Origin: Heterobilharzia americana
Lineage: Eukaryota > Platyhelminthes > Trematoda > Strigeidida > Schistosomatidae
Assembly: GCA_944470555.2 (NCBI GenBank)
Contig: OX104130.1
Span: 78,559,160 to 78,623,159 of the forward strand
Reading direction: 5' to 3'
DNA: 64,000 bases
Shown here: one piece after another, positions 24,215-36,900 of the stretch
How the letters are laid out: each line of letters starts with the position of its first letter
Position numbering within the stretch: the stretch's first letter is position 1
Notes under the pieces: generated by a model
Seen by the model: only the letters and a program-made list of their open reading frames with translations
Database searches by the model: none
Told to the model about the DNA's origin: nothing
Translations under genes and position numbers: made by a program

Positions 24215-24380
24215 ACACTCACTTTACCATGGCCTTAATTAGGTACTCTGCACTTCTGTTTATATTGGTTTATTTGTGTTTTATTGCATATATATTTATA
24301 CTATTTTACCAGATACCGAATCTTACTGTTCACTAACTTTTATAGCAACTATTGAAATCATATCTAGCGTTACGTTATAT
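24207..24380 (+). repeat. right arm of inverted repeat flanking the Penelope fragment
   Basis: Reverse-complement partner of 23715-23908. The pairing can be followed from the CCATGGCC/GGCCATGG centre-proximal end out to the ACGTTATATTCC/AATATGA..ACGTA distal end. Confidence 0.65.
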
Positions 24381-25011
24381 TCCAACTTATGCCACCTGTG
24401 GCGCCGTCGTGATATCCGATTGTCTATTAAGGGTCGCGTATGTTGCACAGCAATCCGCTCTGTTCTACTGTGTGGCTGTAAAACATGGCCATTGAAGGTG
24501 AAAGACATGAAAAGGCTTAAGATGTTTGACCACCATTGCCTTCATAGTATAGGCCGTATTCCGTGGTGTCACCACATGAGTAACGCTGACGTCAGGTTTA
24601 GAGTTTTAGGGAGAAGAGGTAAGTCAGTTGACATGGCTGTGAATCTTCATCGACTGAGATGGCTGGTTGGGACATGTGTTACGTATGCCTAGTCGCTGAT
24701 TGCCTCGTCACACAATGTTGGCCGAAGTAGGTGTAGGCTGGAAAAAGGCTCGAGGTGGCCAGACTAAAACATGGCACCAATGTATGAAGTGTTTGACTGT
24801 TGGTTTGAGCCATGTGGGGCGATGCAGACTAGCTGATTGGGGTCCGCAGGACAAGAGAAACCAGTGGTTTGAGACTCTAGGTGATATGGTTGAGAACCGA
24901 TGTCAGTGGCGCAGATGTATACAGATATTATCCTCATCGTTAACAACGCTATACCGAATCTCACCATTTTCTCACTCCTTTCTCTCTTTTGGCACTTTAT
25001 ATTTCTTCTGA
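24380..25011 (+). mobile_element. SR2-like RTE LINE, C-terminal and 3' end
   Basis: The frame 24276-24692 carries the family C-terminus: LSIKGRVCCTAIRSVLLCGC, then KTWPLKVKDMKRLKMFDHHC and GRRGKSVDMAVNLHRLRWL. It continues after a frameshift and stop in 24700-25011 with VGVGWKKARGGQTKTWHQC and WGPQDKRNQWFETLGDMVEN. Endonuclease and RT palm are missing. It begins within the inverted-repeat arm, so the two insertions are nested or adjacent. Confidence 0.8.
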
Positions 25012-25239
25012 CTAAGTTTTCTATTCTTCATCTTCCATTTCACTGCCTTTTTACTTGACATACTGATATGAGATGTGGCAACTCGGACCATTACACAGTA
25101 ATGCCTGGTCCTATGTTAGTTTGAATGATGTATGGGTGTTGCGTAATATCGCTTTATATCCTTCATACACACATCGACTGATTTTGATCTTTCATAAGAA
25201 ACTTGTCTGGAACAATCTATCATTTTGCTTGTGTATTTA

Positions 25240-25312
25240 CGAATGTACAGTTGCGAGGGTAATTAGTCGTCGAAAATATAATTATCTTTGCTGTAACCTC
25301 TTTTTTGTTTCT
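25240..25312 (+). repeat. short repeat, inverted partner near 23575-23640
   Basis: GAATGTACAGTTGCGAGGG followed by TCGAAAATATAATTATCTT and CTGTAACCT matches the reverse complement of 23575-23640 over about 70 bases with a few changes. The pair lies outside the Penelope inverted repeat and may mark the edges of an older composite insertion. Confidence 0.5.
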
Positions 25313-25845
25313 TAAATACTGCGAACTAGCAGGCAATACATGAACGGCATTACACATACGAATTTCTGACTTGGACATTTAAGTTTATAGTTTTATCTGA
25401 GTATTTAAGTGTATTGAAATCATAAGCGTGCAAAGTTAATTAGCTTGTACATTATTTTTGGTAAATTACGAAAGCAATCTTCCCTAACTTCTTGTATATG
25501 AATTTTTGGAAAAAAAATATTAGTTCAGTCTTCTTTCTTTGATCCTTGTTAGCAACGAATGAAATAGTTAGCTTCTATTCAACTTCCATCTGAAAGGATA
25601 GCTTCATGTTATCTTGTAACTTGCTAGCTATTTTGGCAGTCTATAGTATAATAATGGTCGTAATTAACTTCAGAAGGTACTGTGAAGTCGTTTATTTTCT
25701 AGAGAAGACTCTGGAACATTTACATCTTATCTAGATAGAAGAAATTCGAAGTGGTAAGTCATCAAAAAACATGGATGTGATATGACTCTCATCTTTAGTC
25801 ACTGCTTTCAGATAAGGTCGTACTTGGGATATCATCGTGGAGCTA

Positions 25846-26035
25846 TGGCTCAGTAGTTTAGGGAGATGACTACCAACCAATGGGTCACTGGTTGAAGTCT
25901 CGCTGCACCTACCGAGGTTTGGGCAGCCACATAGTATCACTAGCCCTCTCGCAAAGTGTGGCTCATTACCTACTGCACGGATGTGCATGTGGTGAGTGAG
26001 TGCGTTTCGTTCGTTCTTTCTGGATACCATCTCTG
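25846..26035 (+). repeat. tRNA-derived SINE (second family)
   Basis: The head resembles a tRNA: box A like TGGCTCAGTAGTTTAGG, then box B like GGTTGAAGTCTCG about 45 bases later. The body CACCTACCGAGGTTTGGGC and GCTCATTACCTACTGCACGG recurs at 61573-61680. A head-only relative is at 45187-45280, and the CCGCCTACCGATAT end also occurs near 26565. No hammerhead core is visible. Confidence 0.65.
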
Positions 26036-26659
26036 TAGTTTGCTGCATGCAGTATTTAAGACGATAAGATTAATATTTGAAAGCTGATGGACCACTGCAT
26101 CCATGTCTTGAACAATACTTCCCTTTTTCAAGTTTCTGCAAATAAATTATGATATTTTGGACATCACGTCATCACCAGTAGCAGGCACTAACACATATTC
26201 AACTGTCCAAATGATCGTAATGTTGTCACAGAAACTTAAAAGAGGAAATTGGCGTTCCAAGGCATGATTGCAGAGGTCAGTCGACTTTCGGGTATTCATT
26301 TTATCTTTCTAAGCATTATATACAGATGCTTAGTCTGGGTGATCTCGGGTGGTATAATTATAAAGTTTTCACTGACTGTCCAGACAAAATCATCATCCCT
26401 GACTTCAGTATGAAATCAGCTATCAGAATTGCTGCATGAGGTTAACTGGTAACTGTAACAGAACAGCACGAGTGAAAACGCTGCAATATGCTTAATATGA
26501 CAGCCATTTAATGGCTGATGACATTCGGTCCATGTGCGTTAGACTACAGGTTTGAACGTCGCTCCGCCTACCGATATCTGTCTTTCAACAGAGCTCGATT
26601 ATTTCGATCTGATATAATAACTGGAAATTGAAGGTATCGGTAGATACCCGTTCCAATGG

Positions 26660-26800
26660 GTGTCACATCTCTGGCGATAAATACTAGTTTTGAATCTCGA
26701 TGGGAACACTATTACTCACTTGGATACAGGTAAATCCATCTAACAAGTCCCAAATAAAGCGAAAAGTGCATCTTTTATCCCACCAAGTAAACTATAACAA
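26660..26800 (+). repeat. Sm-alpha-type SINE remnant with pol III head
   Basis: A box-B-like stretch (TTTTGAATCTCGATGGG) precedes ACACTATTACTCACTTGGAT and the hammerhead remnant at 26734-26779, in the same order and spacing as at 35735-35880. Confidence 0.55.
26734..26779 (+). ncRNA. inactive hammerhead ribozyme remnant
   Basis: Alignment to the 35824 copy gives stem I ATCCAT, core CTAACAA (two changes from CTGANGA), stem II GTCC with an unpaired partner AAGC, and a GAAA. The core changes at invariant positions make activity very unlikely. Confidence 0.6.
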
Positions 26801-27367
26801 AATGAATGTTCAGATAATATCGACACATCTGTATAGGAGCACATGTATCAACAGATATCGATCAATTTGATCCAGTATAATAACGCTGAATTACAAGTGT
26901 CAGTAAATAAATAAATAATCACCTGATTATGTTTTGTATGTCTGTTCAATAAACGTTTGTCTAACCATTTTTATTTACTTATTAACTTTCATTTTCAGCT
27001 AACATCATACTGGTTTTATGTGACTAAGCAAAATGATCAATAACTATTTGTTGTGTTGAAAAATACTTACTGAAACCTTCATACTCTAGACTAATCTATC
27101 ATCCGGTATATACGCTGCAGCCAATATATCTTTTCAATATGGTGTTAAGAGTGATAGTTTACTGTTTGGTACTGTCATGAGTGTGTAACATTTCTGACTG
27201 TGATATATATATATATATTACACATCAATTTCAGTTCTCTCTGTTATAAAGAGTTTATGTATCACATTAAACTTTTCTTTGTCTTATAGTTTCCTAATAC
27301 TACTCACTACTTCTGAACTCATTTTTATCGTTATCTGTTAATATTTTTTTCATAAGCAATATCTTCA

Positions 27368-27980
27368 ATGTATAACCTTTTAGTATTATTTTATTTTTAT
27401 ATACTTGAAGGTATACCCTATGGTGTACAATCACGATTTCTTCCTTTAATATTACGCAAAAAAGGTGTTTCGCTTACATCATTAGGCTTATACAAATTAT
27501 TTCATATTCCTTGGTTATTTAAAAGTTTATATGCTCCAGTTATTGATAGACATATCAATAAACGTCTTTGGTTATTTATTACTTTCAGTGGTCTTTTCTG
27601 TTGTACATTATTATTATTTCAAGAAAGTGAACATTTAACATTGAACAGTGATAATACTTTTGTTTATTCTATTCCTATCTGCCTTTTTATGTATAATTTT
27701 TGGGCAGCATCACAAGATATAACTGTTGATTCATTAACAATTTCAATTTTAAGATTAGATCAATTATCCATAGGGAATACTATACAAGTTGTTGGATATA
27801 AGATTGGTGCAATTATTGGAGGTGGATTTCTTGCTTGGTTATCAGGTTTTATTCCACTAGGCTATCTTTTTATTTCACTTGCTTGTTTTTATGCATCTGG
27901 AATATGCTTCTGTTTAATTGGAAAGTTTTGGAAAATATTCTATGAAAATGAACATCATCAAATTTGTATCCAAGTAGATG
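27368..27980 (+). CDS. MFSD3: MFSD3-like exon 1 (N-terminal six-helix half)
   Basis: This exon encodes 204 codons plus one base. Hydrophobic spans lie near residues 3-13, 38-57, 67-84, 97-113, 139-160 and 163-185, matching the first half of an MFS fold. Family motifs are LEGIPYGVQSRFLP (about residues 13-26), PWLFKSLYAPVIDR (48-61), NFWAASQDITVDSL (110-123) and GNTIQVVGYKIGA (136-148). The donor is ATG|GTAAGA. The frame stays open to 28105, but that read-through is intronic because exon 2 fits the phase left at 27980. Confidence 0.9.
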
Positions 27981-30900
27981 GTAAGACGGAAAATATTGAC
28001 TATAATATTATTTATACTTATCTCAGGTTTTTGTTTTTCAAGTTGATGATTTGTCTCCGAGGTTATAATAAACTTGTTTCCAAATGGTTGAAGTATCATG
28101 GATGAATATTGGCTATTATGAGAGTTGGAAACTTGCTTTTCTTTATATTTGAGATTTATCAAGCTGATTTACTTGCATTTCAGAGTGGTGGTACTCTTTC
28201 TGAAACTCGAACACAGCACCTATTATTTCTAACACCGATGCTTTATTCACTAGGATATTAAGTTATAATAGCCACTCTTTGTGCAATGGGTATAGATTGT
28301 TTGGTTCCCGTTGTTGACTGGTTTGAAATGAATTGATCAGCTTTTATATGGTATATGATTTCATTTGGGAGCGAGATGGGCATACGCTGGACCAATGAGA
28401 AGACCTTAGAAGATTTGGATTTCGCCGATGATTTATGTCTAATGTCGCGCAAACTCGAAGATCTACAGGCGAAAATTAACGAGTTGACAGAAAGTGTGGA
28501 GATCTACTCCACCCAGCATGAAGCGTGAACAAGATCCAGATTTTCAACACCAATTCAGTCAAGTCAGTGCTGCTATACGGTTCAGAAACTTGGCGTGTCA
28601 CGAAAAGCACTTCCAACAAACTACAGATATTCATCAACAGCTGCCGCCTACTCTCGATACTGAAGATCAGATGGCCAGAAAGAATAAACAATAAGGAACT
28701 CTGGGAACAAACCAACCAAGAACCTGTCGCTCAACAAATATGCGGAAGTAAGTGGAGATGGATTGGGCATACACTGAGAAGGCCACGCCAAGTCGTCGAG
28801 TGGAATCCAAAGGGGAGACGACGAGTTGGGCATCCGAGGTGAAGGTGACATAGAGGAGATCATGTGATGAAGGTGTGAAAGTATCTGGGCGGTCGTGGTG
28901 CCAGGTTCAATAGACTGCAGAGAAGAGAGTACAATGGAGGCGTGCTACTGAAGCCCTATGTTCCACTAGAAACCCAAGGGAAAAATAATAATGATGATTT
29001 CATTTTGATATTGAAAATGAATATTGACTAGCAGGGAAGTACAAGACTCGTGAAGTGGACTGTTGTAAAAAGTTACAGTTTCATTGCCAAAGCTGATTTT
29101 AGCTCTTGCCAACAGACTCCGTACATTGCATCAATAAAATATACGAACATGTACAACTAGTGGTGTTGCACATCACTTTTTTTCGCTTCACAGCATATTT
29201 TTCTACAAACGTATGTTGTGGTAAGGGATGTGATTCGATCATCTGCCTTTGATGGAATTGTAAATGTTGAGATTAGCAGCGAACTTCGATTTAGTAACGT
29301 CAGTTAACTATGGTGTCTGAAACGTGTACCACATCTATCAGGTCCTCACTAATCTTACGTTATATTATCACACTTTCCTCTTACATATTCTTTTGAAGCT
29401 GTGGTTGATTGGCTGAGGTAGTACATTCTCAACCAATCGGTCGTTAGACGCATCCTTGTTCCTGCTATTTACGCTTAGTTAGTATAAATAATCTTTATAA
29501 ACAAATATTACCCAGTGTCTAGCATAGAAGTCTGTATGCTGTTTATAGGTTTCACCTATTTTGTCTCTTGGTATTTCTCATTGTTTTCCCTCTTTTAATG
29601 GTTCGTTGTCATTCTGTGAAGCTTTGTGTCATCTTGAACCGGTGATATTATTAAGTCTAGGATTGTATGCTATTACAAAAAGAGATAAACTTTAGATAAC
29701 GAGATGTATTTATCACGTACTTGGAAAGCCAAAACTTCAAAGAAAACAAACCAGTTTTATCCTGCACTCCCCATTTGCGTAATACTCAGTTGAAACTTGT
29801 TTCTCTGTGACATAGTTGTATGAGTCATATTAACATAATAGTTTGGAAGGCTTCTTTACCTGTACTGTTAAAGTTGCAAGCTCGATCGCTGTTATAATCA
29901 CGGGACTGAAGACTTGTGTATTTCAATTAAATGTTGAGCTATCTAAAGTGAATTGTGTCAGTGTCATATATCTCACAGTTGTTGATTAGTTCTTATTTTG
30001 TTAGAAATATTTGTGTATTAGTGGAGACATTGTCTATCGGATTATGAGTGTTCAGTGGGCGGCAAGCAGTGGACCGTGTATTATGGCCTGAACGATCTGG
30101 AAGTATCATAAACCTTTACACAGGCATATGTTTTTGGTTATGTCAGTTATTTAGTATCAACTTCTGTAAATTTGGCATTTTTAGTTCTTAATCGCTTCCA
30201 CGTTTATTCGCATCTCCTTTTTCTTGTGTATTATTAATTTTATTTTGAGGTGAGAAGAATTCAGAACGAGAAAAAGAGGAAGAAGAAGAAGAAGTTGAAC
30301 GAAAATCGTATTCATATACAAGAGCCTTTAAGATAGCACTAGTTGATTCAGTGGATTCACGTTATCTCATAGCTCTTCTGCTTATCTATAAACTTGGTGA
30401 ACAAGGAGCTATGAATATGCTACCTTTAATGCTTTTTGATCGAGGATTTACTATGTCAAAAATTGGATTTTGGACTGGTGTACTTGGTCAATTGGCATCT
30501 ATTACTGGGTCTGCATCTGGACATTATGTTCAAAAACATTTCAAGTATGTCTGTTTAACCTGAATACATAAACCTTTATCTGTTACTTACCTTCTCATTA
30601 CTGTCTATTCTAATTACAACTTAGGATAAGGACGATTAAGGTTTGGTGCTGTCTGAGATTTGATATTTTGTTTTGAATGTTTCATGACCAGGTTTAGTGA
30701 CATACTTAGCACTACAGAGTTAGTGTGTGTGGGTGTTGCCGACTAGCAATCCATTTAAGCTATGAAAAAGACGCTGCTTACTGCATAGGTAATCAATGTG
30801 ACTGTCTAAGATAGCTGTGGTTTGGCAGACTTTTTTTATTGATACTGGATGATATATCTATCTCAGATAGTCAAACTGATAATCAATCTGATGCTTCCCC

Positions 30901-33900
30901 ATCTTTAATTCAAGTAGATTTGAATGGGGATGAAAAGTCTTGACTAAGCGGCCAGTGTGAGTATGATTAAACGATAGTAACGCACCACGAATTCACTTAG
31001 AAGTTGCGCAAAACCCTTGGGGATTGAAGTAGAATGAAAAAAAACTTGACCTAAAGTCGGGTCTCTCAACAAAGTTAGTAAAGCATCAGGTCGGAAACCC
31101 GGTGGTCGCTGGTTCAAGTCCTATCGTGTCCCAAATGTTCATTCCACCTTCAATAACCACTCAGCACCATATGAGTATTGAAGAGTGGATTACAAGGAGT
31201 GAAATTAAGTGTAGGTTACCCGGGTGGGTTTCCCAATTATATGCCATGGGTCAATGGCTGGTGACTTACGAAGAAAAAGTACATCAAAATCAACCACAGT
31301 AGCTCAGATCTGATCACATTTTATAATCTTAAAATTTTGGACGCCTTATTTACCTTCGTTTATTGTCTTTTCTCTCATGCAGTCTCCCCCTTGTTTCATT
31401 ATCATCCTATCCATATACACTTCCTCTTTCTATAGTGTTTTGAATTGTAACAGCCCGATCTGATGTATTTATTGTGCAACACCATCAGTCGATTTAACTT
31501 CTTGATGATATTTAACAAAGGATGGTATAAGGGCGGTATCACTTGCGTTACCTGTGGTGTCGGTGAGATATCTGGCTATCTATCAAAGGACGAGTTCACT
31601 GCGCTGCAGTCCTTTCTCTTCTGTTAATACACCTGTGAGACATGACCACTAAAAGTAGGAGACATGAAGCGAATTACACAGTTTTGACCATAGATGTCTT
31701 CGTAGCATTTCTGGCGTTCGATGGAATCACCATGTAAGTAATGTTGAAGTCAGACTATAGGTAGTGGGGAAGACAGGCCAATGGATTGATGAGATTGTGA
31801 AGCTTAGTCAACTGAGATGGTTTGGACATGTTCTGCCCACGCAGGGCCACCGCCTACCTCGAGTAAGTTGGATTAGGATGGAAAAGGGTTCAGGATGGCC
31901 AGATCAGTCGACGAAGTCTCTGACTGTTGGTTTGGACTGTATTGGGAGAGGTGGACTGCCTGTCTGGGGTCTCCAAGACGATAGGGATCAGTGGTTGAGG
32001 ATACTTGGTGACAAGGCTGAAAATCTATGACAATGGCACAGATGTATTCTGTCCTTGACACTAACCATTATCTTCAGATTGTTTATTCTCGCAGACGGTT
32101 TTGTCTACTTTGATATCGCTGTTCTTGTATCCACCTGTTCTTTGTGTATTTTTGTGAAGTGTGGCAACTTTAGTCGATGCAGTTATTTGAGCGGTTCTAC
32201 GTTGATTTTGTGAGTCAGAGAAGTAGTTGCATACCATACATCTTATGAGCTGTCATTACTATTACATTGCTATTAAATAGTAGAACACATAAGGAAGTTG
32301 CATCATAACCGCCACTGATTTTAACTATCAACCATAGATAACAGTATGTCAAGTAAGATGAGTCTCATAATCTTTTTGAGACTAGACAGGATGATTTATG
32401 ATGCTCCAACAAATGCTAATCGAAACATTCTTTATTCCTTAATCTCCTTCAATAAACTGACTACATGTCAGCTTTCTCTTACCAATCACAGAGTTATCAA
32501 ACAATGAAGTCATCTACTCGACTTCATGAATTGGTCTAGACTTTAAGGTTTGGATTATGGAATGTTTTAAATTAGTGATTGGATAATGTAAATTAAAATC
32601 TTGATCACAATGATACAAACACACCGTCTTCATCTTTGGGTAAATTCGAACGCCTCGCTACTCTAGACAAATTTGTTTTTCGATCATTAATAGCTGAATT
32701 CTGGTGTCAAGAAATATGACAATTTGCTCACCTCAGTGATAGCATAATTTCTCAAGTATATTTTTGATCCATCTAGAGGTTTATGAATTAATTTTCGGTC
32801 GGAATTCATCATGGGCTGACATCAGTTAGAGGAACATTAGAAACCAGAATTAGGAAATGTGGTCCATTGGATTCTAATCCAGTGGCTCAATGGCAACGTG
32901 CTGACTACGGAACTTGAAGGTCCTGGGTTCGATCCATGACGGTGAGAGGCCATAGGTGTACATTGCTAAGGTGTCCCATACTGAGACGAAACAGCTGTTC
33001 AGTACTCCTATTTTGAGTGTTTATCAAAGTTTTATTGTTCACTTGTTGAGACATGGTAGGTGTCTGTCTGCCAAGTTGGGTCACAATGACGTTTCCACTT
33101 GTAAGTTTCATTGAGTAACTAAAAGTGATTGAGTATAGAGTAGAAAAACGTGTACATTTATACTTAGTCGCTAACATTCAGGTAACTGTTTCATCTATAT
33201 ATGTGCAACAAATCGATTTGTAGATTTGTAAAGGTATCTAAGATGACAGTTTTATCATCCATCTTGTGAATAATGATATTCATAACTTTTTAATCTGTTA
33301 ACAATTTTAGATCTCCACTCACTTCTATTCTGTATCTGATGATAATTCGTGTATGCCTTCAGTGTCCCATATTACTGATTGCTTTCGAGTCTATTTCAAT
33401 AAAAATACCCAACTTATCTTTTTGTAAGTTATGTAATTTGTGAATAAAACTGTTATTTTTAATTATCTATATTTATCATTATCATTATTACAATTTAAGG
33501 TCGTTAAATAAACTTACAGTGACGTAATTATTTGACGAGGTAAATTTGTTTCCTAGTGAAATTAGCATGACCTTGTTTGACTCCTGCTGTGAACCAATCA
33601 CTTGGATTTCAATCATTCTTTATAAGGTTCAGTTCAGCAAACAAAACTATGTTCTAAAACTATGTTCTAATTGAACTAGTGCTCGTTGGTGACTAGCTTC
33701 GAGAAGTATTCCCGAAGTTCCAATGACAAGTCGTGACCGGTGGAGTCAAGCCTGATGGCCATGAGGACAAATACTCATCGATGACATTAGGTGGCGGTTC
33801 GCGCTATATCGTGAGCTAACACAAGTTGGAAATATGGAGCATTGGATTCTGACCCAGTGGCTCAATGGTAACGCGCTGGTCGCGGAACCTGAAGGTCGCG

Positions 33901-36900
33901 GGTTCGATCCCTGCTGGTGGGGTCGTGGGTGCGCACTGCTGAGGAGTCCCGTACTAGGACGAGACAGCTGTCCATTGCTCCCAGGTTTCCTTTGTTCCTC
34001 CAACTGATGTCAGTCTTCGATGAATAACAACTTGAAATATTTCCAAATCTCCACAACCCCCTCAAAATTTAATTAAAACTATGTTCTGTTGGGTGAAGAT
34101 ACCGAAAAAAATATGAAGTCTTCTGAATGCATTGAGGAAGATATGAGTATGGTTGACATGCGTCTTGTTGGCAGCTGTCAAATGTATGACGATTTTTCAG
34201 GACTGGTCTCCAACCACTCCCAGTTTGATGATAGTGAGTGAAGGTGTGGAATGTATCAACCACTTCACTTACATAAGAAGTTGAATACGTCTTAACGGGC
34301 TAGTTGCTGATGAAATCTCTTCTCGAATACAGAAGGTCCGTTTGTCATTTGCCAACTTGTATCATCTGTGTCGCCGACTGCTGAGATATCCAACTATGTA
34401 TTGAAGGACGAGTATAGTGCATTGTAGTCCGTTCTGTTTTGTTATACACGCGTGAGACATGGCTGCTAAAAGTAGGAGAGATGAAGTGAATTACAGAGTT
34501 TTGATCAAAGATGTGTTTGCGGTAATTTTTGTGTTTGTTGGAATGAGCATGTGAGGAGTATTGATGTGAGGTGAAGGGTAATTAGGGAAGATAAGCAAGT
34601 CGATTGATGTGATTATGAACTTGTATCGACTGAGATGTTTTAGACATGTACCGTGCATGCCAAGCCACCTCCTACCTCGATGTACCATACTGGTGTGGGA
34701 AGTTGAATTAGGTTAGAGGAAGACTTCGAAGACTAGCACACGAATAAGTCTAGTTTGATATCACTTTTTCTATCCACCTGTTCTTTTCGCATCACTGTAA
34801 AGTGTAGCAACTTGAGCTAATGCATTGGTGTACGAGGTTCTACGTGGATTTCCACTGTCTATTTTAATTATTATTTCCGTAAATAATTATGGTTAATTTA
34901 CCATCTCTACTTGTGTACATAAATATCATATCCATCCACCCGATAATTTGAAGAAAATCTTGTTCGAAGTTGTTTTCTCATTTGATCTTTATACCGTTAA
35001 GAATTTTGAAACTTAGACGGAATACACCTATACTACCGTTTGACTTTACAGCGTCTGCCTCTAAAACCAGTTTCTTGTTAGACTTATTTCTAAATTATTG
35101 TAATCCTCAAAAGTAAAAACATGGCATTTTTCAAGGAAATTTATAATCTTAGTATAATTGTTTTTATATGATACCGCCGTTGATTGGTGGGAACAACATC
35201 ACTCACTGCGAAGCAGGTACATCCAGCTGACGAGTCCCCAATAGGACAAAATGCGCATTTTGGATTCCACTGCTAGCCACGATTCATCATTAACGAAATT
35301 TATAATCGTCAGTTTACAAATTATTGTACCCGCAGACTTAACGTAAAATTCTGCACAGCTGATCAGAATGCTTATTTACCTGTCTGACTGACAGTACTGA
35401 CGGCAATAAACGATTAAGTGTTTTCAGTCAATCGTTAGGCTTAGTAATCACATGCAAGTGTGTAGGTCTGTTTAAGCCTTACCTAATGTATGGATGTTGA
35501 TGATCGCCAAGACTTTAGTAGGTAAAGCAAGGTTTAAACCCGTAACCTACTGGTTAAAAGTGATGACTCTCTCTTATCTTTGAAAATTGGTGAATATCAG
35601 AAGGCAAAACAAGTGATAAACAGTTGTTCGTTACTTGTAATCTCTTTTTCCTATACTCGGTCAAATTACTCAACCTCTGCTATGCGGACGCCTCGATACT
35701 GCCTGATCAGTCACCAGCATCTTGTCCTTCAGTGACCTAGTGGATAGCGCTTTGAAGTTTGGATCGATGGGTACTGGATCCGAGTCTCAGTGCAAACAAC
35801 ATCACTCACTGGGGTACAGGTACATCCATCTGACGAGTCCCTAATTAGAACGAAACGTGTATCCTGGATTCCACTGCTAGTCACTGCCCATTATTACTGC
35901 AAACCTCATATTACATTTTGTTTTATGGTATAATTTAATAGTTACGTTGAGTTGTTCTCTGAGCTATGGTTTTGGTTGGTGAACGTCTCATTATCATTCA
36001 AGGTATCATCATCAGTGTTCCACAATAGGGTAAATTTCAACGCGATCAGATGTCAGTTAAAGAATCAGTAAAAATCAGGAAGCCTTGACAAGACTTTCAT
36101 TCTTCACTGTCATCTCGTGTAATCTTCTAGGATAAAAAACAGATATTCTTTTGAAGACTGTAGTATATATTCTGACCAGAAACCATGGTCATTGATGTTT
36201 GTTTTTAAGACTGAACTTTTATTCACCGATATGTTCTGTCACCTTCTTTCATTGCATTGCTGTTCAGTTAATCTCCCATTCTTCGTACCGATAAAGTATC
36301 AGTTAAGCACATGAGAATATAAAGCTTTGCACAGAAGTTTGTCAGTTTAAAATGTCACAGATCAAATCAACCCAGAACGAAAAGGATATGGAATGTGAAA
36401 TAATTAGATAAATGAATATTAATGAACTATTCTAAACGTCAGTATGAATACATTTTGTTTACCATAATCAAGATTGTGCCGCTTACATTGGAAAATTTCC
36501 AACTATTGGCATCCAAGTGACACATACGCCAACAAAGCAACCTACACTTTGCTATATAACTCGGAACAACATTTACAGAATTCATGATTTGTTGTCATAT
36601 CTTCTTTTGTTTGCATAGGGTCCTCTTTTCGAAGGAAATCTCAATCTCCTTTCGCTTAGCATTGCTTAGCTTGGTTGCCACATTGCAAATATGATCGATA
36701 GAATTCGATCTGCACTCAGAACTAGACAATATGAAATTGGTTGCACTCCCGTGACCAATCAATACATGTAAGCCAGTCTTACAGGAGGTCAGTCGCGGCC
36801 CGAATAGCCCAGTGGTAAAGTCACTGACTACAACACTGGGTGACACGGGTTCGAATCTCAGGCGGGACATAAGTTTCGTCGAGGTTGCAGATATACGCCT

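Noticed and set aside
27981..28105. Read-through of the MFSD3 exon 1 frame to a stop at 28105
   Set aside because: Exon 2 fits the phase left by the GTAAGA donor at 27981, and family similarity stops there.
36796..36868. Possible functional tRNA gene
   Set aside because: A and B boxes look good, but the acceptor arm does not pair and the unit continues into a repeat body with a hammerhead-like relic; better explained as a SINE head.
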